This document shows positions 29,357 to 36,730 of a stretch of 64,000 nucleotides of DNA, in pieces. The notes under the pieces were generated by a model, which worked only from the letters and a program-made list of their open reading frames with translations, ran no database searches and had not been told where the DNA came from. The DNA is from an uncultured Lachnospiraceae bacterium (GTDB lineage: Bacteria; Bacillota; Clostridia; Lachnospirales; Lachnospiraceae): NCBI GenBank assembly GCA_949840915.1, contig CATKXY010000010.1:40021-104020 (forward strand). The letters are read 5' to 3'. Every line of letters starts with the position of its first letter. The stretch's first letter is position 1. Made by a program: the position numbers and the translations under genes.

Positions 29357-29845
29357 ATGGCAAACCACAACGACCTGCAGATCTATCGCAAACGCTACAT
29401 ACCGCCCGAATGCATCCTTCTGAAAGACGATGTGATCGTGGAGCAGAACGAGGACTATATCCTTACCACCTGGCATACCATCAACCCTAAAACCCATTTT
29501 GACCACGGCTCGTCCTGCTATCTGCTGAAGGAGGGGCTCAAGATCAGCAAATTCTACAGACCGGACGACTCTCTGCTGTTTTGGTACTGCGATATCGTGG
29601 AATACGATTATAACAACAGGGAGAATGTGCTGACGGTCACAGACCTTCTGGCCGACGTGATCCTCTATCCCGACGGACGCATGAAGGTTGTGGATCTGGA
29701 TGAGCTGGCCGAAGCGCTGGAAAAAAATATGGTGACGCAAAAGCAGACGACTGCCAGCCTCCGCCAGCTGCATCATCTGCTCTCCATGATCTATCGCGAT
29801 AAATTCGACCGGCTTCAGGCAATCTTAAACGACAGGGGACTGTAG
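29357..29845 (+). CDS. DUF402 family protein
   Basis: 162 residues. DUF402 proteins share the FomD/Ntdp fold, and some hydrolyse nucleoside di- or triphosphates with divalent metal. The family core FYRPDDSLLFWYCDIVEYDY, VTDLLADVILYPDGRMKVVDLDEL contains the Asp/Glu ligands. AAAAGGAGAAACCGAC precedes the ATG. It lies 63 bases after the GNAT gene and may share its transcript; its stop codon is within a hairpin. Confidence 0.85.
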   Translation: MANHNDLQIYRKRYIPPECILLKDDVIVEQNEDYILTTWHTINPKTHFDHGSSCYLLKEGLKISKFYRPDDSLLFWYCDIVEYDYNNRENVLTVTDLLADVILYPDGRMKVVDLDELAEALEKNMVTQKQTTASLRQLHHLLSMIYRDKFDRLQAILNDRGL

Positions 29846-29865
29846 TCTGCCTACAGCCCCCTGTC
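29831..29865. terminator. Hairpin between DUF402 gene and the SleB-like gene
   Basis: GACAGGGGACTGTAG and CTACAGCCCCCTGTC form a 15-base stem with one mismatch and a 5-base loop, overlapping the DUF402 stop codon. T-tracts are short, so termination may be partial or aided. Confidence 0.55.
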
Positions 29866-29902
29866 CTATCGTGATACGACCCAAGTACCGGTCGCTGACA
29901 TG

Positions 29903-31156
29903 TCAGTAAAAGATATGGCCTCCGATGGAAATTCCGGTAAGTCCATCCACAGGCGTCCTGAAAAACACACAATTCCCCACATTCGTCACACCGCTCATGG
30001 CCTCATCCGCCGCCTGATAACAGCTCAGCGTCGCCTTATTGGTAGCCAGTGCCAAATCCAGTCTTCCGCTGGCCACCGGAGAGAACTGTTTGTTTTGATA
30101 AATGACACCCACTACGCTGTCGGGAAACTTAGCGCTGAGCACGCGATTAATGACCACGCTGCCCACGGCCAGCTGCCCTGCGTAGGGCTCCCCTCCGGCT
30201 TCACAGTAAATCAGATTCGCCAGAAGGTATCTGTCTCCGTCCGCAAAAGTCACATCAGAGATATCCCGCCACTCTCCGTCTGCCGCCTCTTTTGACAGCG
30301 CCATCTCCTCCGCCAGCTTCTGGCGCAGATACTCCGCATCCTCTTCTTTCTTTTTGATCTCCGCCTCATACTCGCGGGCCTGCTGCTCCGCCTCGGATAT
30401 CTCATCGGCATACTTTGTGATAGAGTTGGAAGTCTGGCCGATCAGACCGGAAACCTTGCTTTTGTGCGCCTCAGCCTCCACCTTCAGCTCATCCAGCTCT
30501 GCCTTCTCCTGTTTCAGAAGGGCCTCCTGCTCCTCGATCAGACGCCGGTTCTCTTTGAACTCATCCAGCATAGTCTTGTCATAGCTGGCGACCCGCTCAA
30601 TGCTGTCCGCCGCACTCAGCATATCCGAAAAGCTTCCCGCATCAGTGACGGCTCCGATAAACGCATTGAGATAGTCAGAGTCACTCCGCTCATACATTTT
30701 GCGCATTCTCAGCACCATGTTGACATACTGCTCCTCCTCCGTCTTGAGGGCTTCCTCCAGGGCCGTCTGCGTATCCGCTATCTCCTGCTTCTTATTCACG
30801 ATCTGCCCTTCCAGGTCCTCCAGATCCAGACTGATCTCGGAAAGCTGCGTATTTAATTTCTTTAATTCGCCCTTGAGCGTATTCTGCTCTCCCTTCAGGC
30901 CGTCGATATCATCCTGAAGTTCGTCACGCCTGTCCTCCAGCGCGTCTTTTTCCTTCAATGTCTGATCCAACTGTTCTTTGGTGCTGGTAGCCATGACCCG
31001 TACAGCGCCGAAACTGCTGTCGTCTGCAGTGAGCGCCGCCCCTAGCACAAACACTGTCAATATAGCTGCAGTCCTCTTTGCGTATCTCACCTTTTTACCC
31101 TGTCTGTGCGCTGCGAAACGCACCTGAATCAACGGTTGAACGCGCATTTTTTTCAA
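29903..31156 (-). CDS. Coiled-coil SleB/CwlJ-type cell wall hydrolase
   Basis: 417 residues. N-terminal membrane segment or signal (AAILTVFVLGAALTA), then two long coiled-coil stretches (about 60-150 and 190-290) as in PcsB/CwlO-type septal hydrolases, then a C-terminal Hydrolase_2 domain (about 305-417) with LIYCEAGGEPYAGQLAVGSVVINRV and the catalytic-type Glu. It likely cleaves peptidoglycan outside the cell. SleB-type domains act in spore germination in Bacillus, but the coiled-coil architecture suggests a vegetative role. It follows the dCMP deaminase gene by 7 bases. Confidence 0.87.
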   Translation of the reverse strand: MKKMRVQPLIQVRFAAHRQGKKVRYAKRTAAILTVFVLGAALTADDSSFGAVRVMATSTKEQLDQTLKEKDALEDRRDELQDDIDGLKGEQNTLKGELKKLNTQLSEISLDLEDLEGQIVNKKQEIADTQTALEEALKTEEEQYVNMVLRMRKMYERSDSDYLNAFIGAVTDAGSFSDMLSAADSIERVASYDKTMLDEFKENRRLIEEQEALLKQEKAELDELKVEAEAHKSKVSGLIGQTSNSITKYADEISEAEQQAREYEAEIKKKEEDAEYLRQKLAEEMALSKEAADGEWRDISDVTFADGDRYLLANLIYCEAGGEPYAGQLAVGSVVINRVLSAKFPDSVVGVIYQNKQFSPVASGRLDLALATNKATLSCYQAADEAMSGVTNVGNCVFFRTPVDGLTGISIGGHIFY

Positions 31157-31163
31157 CCTGATA

Positions 31164-31685
31164 TCATACTTCTATTTCTATTTTGCGTCCCGATCCGCGG
31201 TAAGCGATGTATTCTACTCCGGCCGCCTCAAACATCCGCTTGGACGCCACATTTAGCGGAGTACCCTCATATTTGTCGCTGGCATATACCACAGTCCGTA
31301 TACCTGCCTGAATAATGGCCTTTGCACATTCATTGCACGGGAACAAGGACACATACAGTTTGGTACCCTCCAGCGAACCGCCCCGGTAATTTAAAATGGC
31401 ATTCAACTCACTGTGGGTCACAAAAGCGTACTTCGTGTCCAAGGTGTCACCGTCCCGTTCCCAGGGGAACGTATCGTCGGAACAGCCGCAGGGAAATCCG
31501 TTATATCCCATGGATAATATTTTATTGTCCATGCTGACGATACAGGCTCCCACCTGTGTGTTCGGATCCTTGGAACGCATCCCCGACAAATGGGCCACTC
31601 CCATAAAATACTCGTCCCAGCTGATATAATCTTTTCGCTTGCCCGCCCGGGGCCGTATCTTTTCGCTCTGATTCCCGCTATTCAT
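31164..31685 (-). CDS. dCMP deaminase (ComEB-like)
   Basis: 173 residues. Zinc enzyme converting dCMP to dUMP for dTTP supply. Zinc site: HSELNAI (His with the catalytic Glu) and PCNECAKAI (two Cys); a further Cys pair (CGCSDD) lies before the active site as in allosterically regulated forms. N-terminal WDEYFMGVAHLSGMRSKDPNTQVGA is typical. It sits between upp and the hydrolase on one transcript. Confidence 0.92.
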   Translation of the reverse strand: MNSGNQSEKIRPRAGKRKDYISWDEYFMGVAHLSGMRSKDPNTQVGACIVSMDNKILSMGYNGFPCGCSDDTFPWERDGDTLDTKYAFVTHSELNAILNYRGGSLEGTKLYVSLFPCNECAKAIIQAGIRTVVYASDKYEGTPLNVASKRMFEAAGVEYIAYRGSGRKIEIEV

Positions 31686-31775
31686 AATATAGTCTTTATC
31701 TCTCGCATCCTGTTTTCATTGTTCTATTACGGCTTTCCTACCCGTCAACAGCCGGCGTCAGCGCTTGCGCCCGTG

Positions 31776-32405
31776 CTATTTCGTTCCGAAAATACGATCT
31801 CCCGCATCTCCCAGACCGGGCATGATATAGCCATGGTCATTGAGTCTCTCGTCCAAAGCACCCACATACAGATCCACATCGGGATGCGCATCCTGCATTG
31901 CCTTCACTCCCTCCGGAGCGGCGATAATGCACAGAAAGCTGATATTCCGGCAGCCCTTTTCCTTCAGCATCCGGATAGCCTCCACGGACGAACCTCCCGT
32001 GGCCAGCATCGGGTCAACCACAAAAACCTCCCGCTCTGCACAATCCGCAGGAAGCTTACAGTAATATTCCACAGGACTCAGCGTCTCCGGGTCTCTGTAG
32101 AGACCGATGTGTCCCACCTTTGCCGTGGGAATCAGTTCCAGCATACCGTCCACCATGCCGAGTCCGGCTCTGAGAATGGGTACGATAGCCAGCTTCTTGC
32201 CTTTCAGTTCCTGTACCTTAGCGACACACAACGGCGTTTCGATCTCCACCTCGTCCAATTTCAGACTCCTGGTGGCCTCATAGCAGATCAGCATCGCGAT
32301 CTCACTGATTGTCTGCCTGAAATCTTTTGTTCCGGTATCCTTTCTTCTGATGAAACCTATTTTGTGCTGAATCAAAGGATGATCCATGATCATCAGTTTC
32401 CCCAT
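31776..32405 (-). CDS. upp: Uracil phosphoribosyltransferase
   Basis: 209 residues. Converts uracil and PRPP to UMP in pyrimidine salvage. Seen: [35 protein letters not shown], and the PRPP loop [12 protein letters not shown]. Placement after tsaC-rpiB and close to the atp operon matches the Bacillus ywlC-rpiB-glyA-upp-atp neighbourhood, though glyA is missing here. Confidence 0.97.
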   Translation of the reverse strand: MGKLMIMDHPLIQHKIGFIRRKDTGTKDFRQTISEIAMLICYEATRSLKLDEVEIETPLCVAKVQELKGKKLAIVPILRAGLGMVDGMLELIPTAKVGHIGLYRDPETLSPVEYYCKLPADCAEREVFVVDPMLATGGSSVEAIRMLKEKGCRNISFLCIIAAPEGVKAMQDAHPDVDLYVGALDERLNDHGYIMPGLGDAGDRIFGTK

Positions 32406-32407
32406 AG

Positions 32408-32839
32408 CTATTCCTCCTCAATTAAGCTCACTCTCCTGCAGTGCCTCTCATCTCCGGAAAACTCCGTCTCCAAAAAGACATCCACGATCTCCATTGCAAG
32501 CATATCGCCCACGATGCCCGCACCTATGGCCAGCATATTCGCATTATTGTGCAGGCGGGTCATCCTGGCGGAAAACGGATCCGAACACAGCGCGCAGCGG
32601 ATACCTTTTACCTTATTGGCCGAAATGCTGATTCCGATTCCCGTTGTGCAGATGACAATACCCTTCTCACAGTCCCCGGAGGCCACCGCCTGCGCAGCCG
32701 CACGTCCAAATACAGGATAGTCACAGCTGGATCTGTCCGTACATCCCACATCCCTGCAGGGTATGCCTTTTTCTTCCAGATGACGGATTACCTTCTGCTT
32801 CAAATCAAACCCGCCGTGATCACTTCCGATTGCTATCAT
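32408..32839 (-). CDS. rpiB: Ribose-5-phosphate isomerase B
   Basis: 143 residues. Interconverts ribose-5-phosphate and ribulose-5-phosphate. Family motifs: [46 protein letters not shown] (active-site Cys) and [13 protein letters not shown]. Overlaps tsaC by 20 bases and stops 2 bases before upp, a tight operon. Confidence 0.96.
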   Translation of the reverse strand: MIAIGSDHGGFDLKQKVIRHLEEKGIPCRDVGCTDRSSCDYPVFGRAAAQAVASGDCEKGIVICTTGIGISISANKVKGIRCALCSDPFSARMTRLHNNANMLAIGAGIVGDMLAMEIVDVFLETEFSGDERHCRRVSLIEEE

Positions 32840-33953
32840 TTTCTCCGCCCTCCTGCAGCGCCCGCAGATCTATCACCCGGTGTCCCGCCGCCTTTAACAG
32901 TCTGTTCATGATTGCCTGTCCAAGGCCGTCCCCGGAAAAAGCCTCCGAGTAGATCTTTGTCGCGCCTTCCCTGTCAAACTCTCTCAATATCGCATAAAGT
33001 CCCGCCGCAATGGCCTTCTTATCAGCCCTGCTGCCGACGCTTTTTATCAAATCTGCCCGGTAACGCCCAAGCATTTCCTCCGTTCCTATCACGCCCACCC
33101 GATGCCCGGCTCTTTGGTCCTCGTCCGCCCGGCAGTTGATGTACTCCACCACCGTTTCCGGCTCTCCGCACACCACCGTGAGCTCCCCGGCAGGCGCATA
33201 GTGCCTGTATTTCATTCCGGGCGCCTTGGGTGCCTGTCCGCATTCCGCCTGCGACTGCAGTATCGTGACATCCACCTCCACATGCCCCAGCACCTGCTCC
33301 AGCATTTCCCGGGTGATATATCCCGGGCGCAAGATGCGCGGAGGCGATACTGTCAGATCCACAATGGTAGACTCCAGTCCGATTCCCAGCGCGCCGCCGT
33401 CTATGATCATATCGATGCGGCCGCCCATGTCCTCCGCCACATGTGAGGCGAGGGTCGGGCTCGGTTTCCCCGATGTGTTGGCACTGGGGGCCGCCACAAA
33501 ACCGCCGCCCTCACGGATCACCGCAAGCGCCACCGGATGAGACGGCATGCGCACCGCCACCGTGTCCAATCCACCCGTGGTTTCCGGAGGCACTGCATCG
33601 GACTTATGGAGAATCATGGTGAGGGGCCCCGGCCAGAATGCCTCGGCCAGTTTCTCCGCCTCCTCAGGAATCCCGGAGGCGATGCAGGACAGATCACCCC
33701 GGTCGGCTATATGCACGATCAGGGGATTATCAGACGGCCGCCCCTTTGCCGCATAAATTCTGCGGGAAGAATCCGGGTTCAGCGCATCTCCTCCCAGGCC
33801 ATACACGGTCTCTGTGGGAAAAGCCACCAATCCGCCTTCCCTAAGTATCTCCCCGGCTCTGTGCAGTCCATCCTGCTCCCGCTCCGTAAAACCCGCAAAA
33901 TTTTTAAAATCGTTTCCGGCAGAAGCGATCGCAATCCATTCTGTCTGTCTCAT
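32820..33953 (-). CDS. tsaC: Threonylcarbamoyl-AMP synthase, Sua5 type
   Basis: 377 residues. Makes threonylcarbamoyl-adenylate from Thr, bicarbonate and ATP, the first step of t6A tRNA modification. N-terminal YrdC domain with GGLVAFPTETVYGLGGDA, IYAAKGRPSDNPLIVH and APSANTSGKPSPT; C-terminal Sua5 domain after about residue 230 (KAPGMKYRHYAP). I start it at ATG 33953, which follows AGGAAATGATGCGAAG; the track's upstream start lacks an RBS. First gene of the rpiB-upp-dCMP deaminase run. Confidence 0.93.
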   Translation of the reverse strand: MRQTEWIAIASAGNDFKNFAGFTEREQDGLHRAGEILREGGLVAFPTETVYGLGGDALNPDSSRRIYAAKGRPSDNPLIVHIADRGDLSCIASGIPEEAEKLAEAFWPGPLTMILHKSDAVPPETTGGLDTVAVRMPSHPVALAVIREGGGFVAAPSANTSGKPSPTLASHVAEDMGGRIDMIIDGGALGIGLESTIVDLTVSPPRILRPGYITREMLEQVLGHVEVDVTILQSQAECGQAPKAPGMKYRHYAPAGELTVVCGEPETVVEYINCRADEDQRAGHRVGVIGTEEMLGRYRADLIKSVGSRADKKAIAAGLYAILREFDREGATKIYSEAFSGDGLGQAIMNRLLKAAGHRVIDLRALQEGGENDSNRK

Positions 33954-34070
33954 CTTCGCATCATTTCCTGTTTTTCTGCAATTGCTATAAAGATGCATTA
34001 AGTATATCACATAAGAGCAAAAAGGAAAAGAGCTTTGAGCGGTTAATTTAACGCCTTATCCTATTCCATT

Positions 34071-34778
34071 TTATTCTATTTCACTCAAATATTGAAGAAT
34101 ACCGATATGTACAGCCCATGCCACACGCTCCTGATAACTTTTATTGCAGAGCTTTTCTGCCTCTTCGCTGTTGGACAGAAAACCGCACTCCACTATGACG
34201 ATGGGTGTCGATGTCTTTTTCAACAGGTAATAACTGTCATTGGCTTTCACCTGTCTGTGATTTTCGGAGTCCAAACGCTCGATCAGGCTTTTCTGCAGAT
34301 AGCCGGCAAGTTTTTGTCCCTCTGTGCTTCCCGTGTAATAGAATACCTGCGCCCCCTTAACATATTCCTCCGGATAACTGTTTTGATGGATGCTCACGGT
34401 CAGGCTTGGAGCCGTCTCGTCAATAATTGCGATTCTTCGCTTCATATCCTGCACTTTCTTGTTGGAGGCATTCGCATCATAAAGTCCTTCCGCAGTCTCC
34501 CGGGTCATGATTACCTCCACATCCTGCAGCTCCAGATAACGCTTTACCAGCTCCGCGATCTGAAGGTTGATGTCCTTTTCCTCCGCGCCGTTTATACCGA
34601 TCTTTCCCGGATCGCCTCCGCCATGTCCTGCATCTATCACCACGCGGACAGGCGATTCTCCCTGCAGCAATTTATTCCCGTTGGCGGATGTGGCTTCCTC
34701 CTGCTCGGCAAACAGAAGGACTACAAACAATAGACCTGAGACGAGAATTGTCAGAAATTTCTGATCTTTTATTTTCAT
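34071..34778 (-). CDS. cwlD: N-acetylmuramoyl-L-alanine amidase, CwlD-like
   Basis: 235 residues. Zinc amidase that cuts the MurNAc-L-Ala bond; CwlD helps form muramic delta-lactam in spore cortex. Signal/anchor segment ILVSGLLFVVLLF at the N-terminus, then the Amidase_3 domain: VVIDAGHGGGDPG (zinc His), NASNKKVQDMKRR, SIHQNS (second His) and the catalytic Glu in VIVECGFLSNSEE. Length and single domain fit CwlD rather than multi-domain autolysins. Divergent from the sortase gene. Confidence 0.9.
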   Translation of the reverse strand: MKIKDQKFLTILVSGLLFVVLLFAEQEEATSANGNKLLQGESPVRVVIDAGHGGGDPGKIGINGAEEKDINLQIAELVKRYLELQDVEVIMTRETAEGLYDANASNKKVQDMKRRIAIIDETAPSLTVSIHQNSYPEEYVKGAQVFYYTGSTEGQKLAGYLQKSLIERLDSENHRQVKANDSYYLLKKTSTPIVIVECGFLSNSEEAEKLCNKSYQERVAWAVHIGILQYLSEIE

Positions 34779-34838
34779 TTTCGTACCTCAGATAACTCTT
34801 TTTACTATATTATTCCTTCTTAATTATTTCTAAAACTA

Positions 34839-34867
34839 TTGCATTATCTATTTGGGGTGCGTATAAT
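34839..34867 (+). promoter_or_regulatory. Promoter abutting the sortase start codon
   Basis: TTGCAT, 17 bases, TATAAT. The -10 ends 6 bases before the ATG at 34874, so transcription would start at or next to the start codon. Confidence 0.6.
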
Positions 34868-34873
34868 AGGGGC

Positions 34874-35722
34874 ATGAATAATCTAAAGAAGCAATTATCT
34901 ATTCTGTTGGCAATTTTGGCAGTGATTTGTCTTGCGGCGGCAATCTCTCTGGTGATTTACCGACAGGCGGCAGACCGGCGCACGGAGGAGCTGCTGGACA
35001 GTATGCGGCTGCAGGCTGAAAATGAGACCGAATCCGCAGAAGCTCCAGCCCCTTCGGAGGATACAGGGAGTGAAGCCGAGTCCGAGAGTTCTCAGGAACC
35101 GCCTCGCGAACTGGTGGACAATCCTTATCAGGACAGTTATCTGGCCAACGAGGACATGGCTGCATGGCTGAAGATCGACGGAACCGTCATTGACTATCCC
35201 GTGATGTGGACCCCCCGGGAGGAAACCTATTATCTTTACCGGAACTTCGAGGGCAAGGACGATCAGAACGGCAGCCTGATTTTGGACACTGACAGTTCTC
35301 TGGATCCTGTGACCACCAATTTGATCATTCACGGTCACAATATGCGTTCCGGCGCAATGTTCGGCAGTCTGACCGAATATGAGAAGGAAAGCTATTGCCG
35401 GGAGCACAATATCATTACTCTTTACACAAAAGAATGTGAGCGCCGCTACGAAGTGCTTGCAGTGTTCCGCTCTCAGGTCTACAAGAAGACAGATCAGGTA
35501 TTTAAGTTCTACAAGTTTTTTCAGGCCGACACCCAGGAGGAGTTTGATGACTTTTATCAAAATATAAAAGCTTTATCACTATATGACACCGGTGTCACCG
35601 CGGAATTCGGAGACCGCTTTATCACCCTCTCAACCTGTGTATACCATGTAGAGCATGGACGGTTTGTGGTGGTGGCAAAAGAAATTGAACCCGGCGATTT
35701 TTATGCCCAAACGAATAACTAA
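34874..35722 (+). CDS. srtB: Class B sortase
   Basis: 282 residues. Membrane-anchored transpeptidase that links LPxTG-like proteins to peptidoglycan. N-terminal membrane helix (LLAILAVICLAAAISLVIY), a Ser/Glu-rich linker to about residue 80, then the sortase beta-barrel with catalytic His in IIHGHNM, Cys in TLSTCVYHV and Arg in HGRFVVVAKE. SrtB features include the helix KKTDQVFKFYKFF before the Cys strand. Followed 19 bases later by a VPKTG-bearing protein, its likely substrate. Confidence 0.92.
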   Translation: MNNLKKQLSILLAILAVICLAAAISLVIYRQAADRRTEELLDSMRLQAENETESAEAPAPSEDTGSEAESESSQEPPRELVDNPYQDSYLANEDMAAWLKIDGTVIDYPVMWTPREETYYLYRNFEGKDDQNGSLILDTDSSLDPVTTNLIIHGHNMRSGAMFGSLTEYEKESYCREHNIITLYTKECERRYEVLAVFRSQVYKKTDQVFKFYKFFQADTQEEFDDFYQNIKALSLYDTGVTAEFGDRFITLSTCVYHVEHGRFVVVAKEIEPGDFYAQTNN

Positions 35723-35741
35723 ACTTAGGAGGTCAATACCC

Positions 35742-36641
35742 ATGAAAAAATTCAGGAAATGTATCTCGCTGATAGCAGCGGCCGCTATCCTGGCACTGCT
35801 TCCCAATGCAAATGCCCTGCAGGCTTCTGCGGCACCCGCCAAGACCATTTATATACGATTTGACACTGATCTGCACGAATGGCGTATGCAGGTCGGTTCC
35901 TGGGACGAAGGCGATGCCGGTCTGGAGCTCTATTATCTCAACAATGGCAATGACAGCCAGAAGGCTCTCGACGGCGATACTCTGGTGGTTCTCCCCAATA
36001 CCCCTGAGGCCGAACCCGATGAAGACGGCAAAAGACCTAAACAGGAAACCGGAAATGTGGATCTGAAAGTGAATGCACGTCTGGGCAACCTGACTGTAAA
36101 CCGCACCAATGTAGTTATTTCTGCAAATGGCATTGACGAATGCCATGTACAGGGCGACAGCAGTGCAGCAGTCAGCGGCAACGTGACCAATGCCTATGTA
36201 TATGATAACGCGGCCTGCACCTTCAACAACAATGTAACGAATCTCCGGTTGATCGCCACCGTTGAAAACACGGTTGACACCAATGTCTCTGTAGGCGGCA
36301 CTGTTGCTTATGCCTCCACTGCCAACGGCGGCGGCGTCCTGAAAGAGTATTACAATTTTGCGGCAGGTTCTTTCTACTTTGACAAAAACAGCGGTCTGAT
36401 GACAGACCCCAGCCAGTACAGCACTACCGGCAGCGGTCCCGCCGCAGCGCCTCAGGCTCCGGCTCAGACCACAGCACCCTCTCAGACTCCGACTCAGACT
36501 ACATCTCCCTCCTCTTCCGGAGAGTATGATGATGTTCCCAAAACCGGAGAGAGCAATCTGCTGATATGGCTGTTTGCAGGAATGACAATTCTCTCCGCAA
36601 TGTGTGCAGGAGGATGTCTTCTGGTTAGAAAATGTAAATAA
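35742..36641 (+). CDS. VPKTG-anchored surface protein, substrate of the adjacent sortase
   Basis: 299 residues from ATG 35742 (AGGAGG at good distance; the track's start is 29 codons too early). Signal peptide ending near LQASA, a beta-rich body with WRMQVGSWDEG, DECHVQGDSSAAVSGNVTNA and TNLRL, a Pro/Thr/Ser spacer, then DDVPKTGES, a membrane helix and the basic tail VRKCK. This is a complete wall-sorting signal. A paralogue with the same blocks is at 46133-47140. No characterised family is recognised; the body may be a parallel beta-helix (inference). It ends before a strong terminator. Confidence 0.88.
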   Translation: MKKFRKCISLIAAAAILALLPNANALQASAAPAKTIYIRFDTDLHEWRMQVGSWDEGDAGLELYYLNNGNDSQKALDGDTLVVLPNTPEAEPDEDGKRPKQETGNVDLKVNARLGNLTVNRTNVVISANGIDECHVQGDSSAAVSGNVTNAYVYDNAACTFNNNVTNLRLIATVENTVDTNVSVGGTVAYASTANGGGVLKEYYNFAAGSFYFDKNSGLMTDPSQYSTTGSGPAAAPQAPAQTTAPSQTPTQTTSPSSSGEYDDVPKTGESNLLIWLFAGMTILSAMCAGGCLLVRKCK

Positions 36642-36667
36642 CGAATCATAAACTCATAGCAGATCAT

Positions 36668-36700
36668 AAAAGCTCCGTGAAGCGATTCACGGAGCTTTTT
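36668..36700. terminator. Terminator after the sortase-substrate pair
   Basis: AAAAGCTCCGTGAA, loop GCGA, TTCACGGAGCTTTT: perfect 14-bp stem with T-runs both ways, also serving feoAB on the minus strand. Confidence 0.92.
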
Positions 36701-36730
36701 GCTTATCCGGTTCTGTTTCTTCAGATCCGG

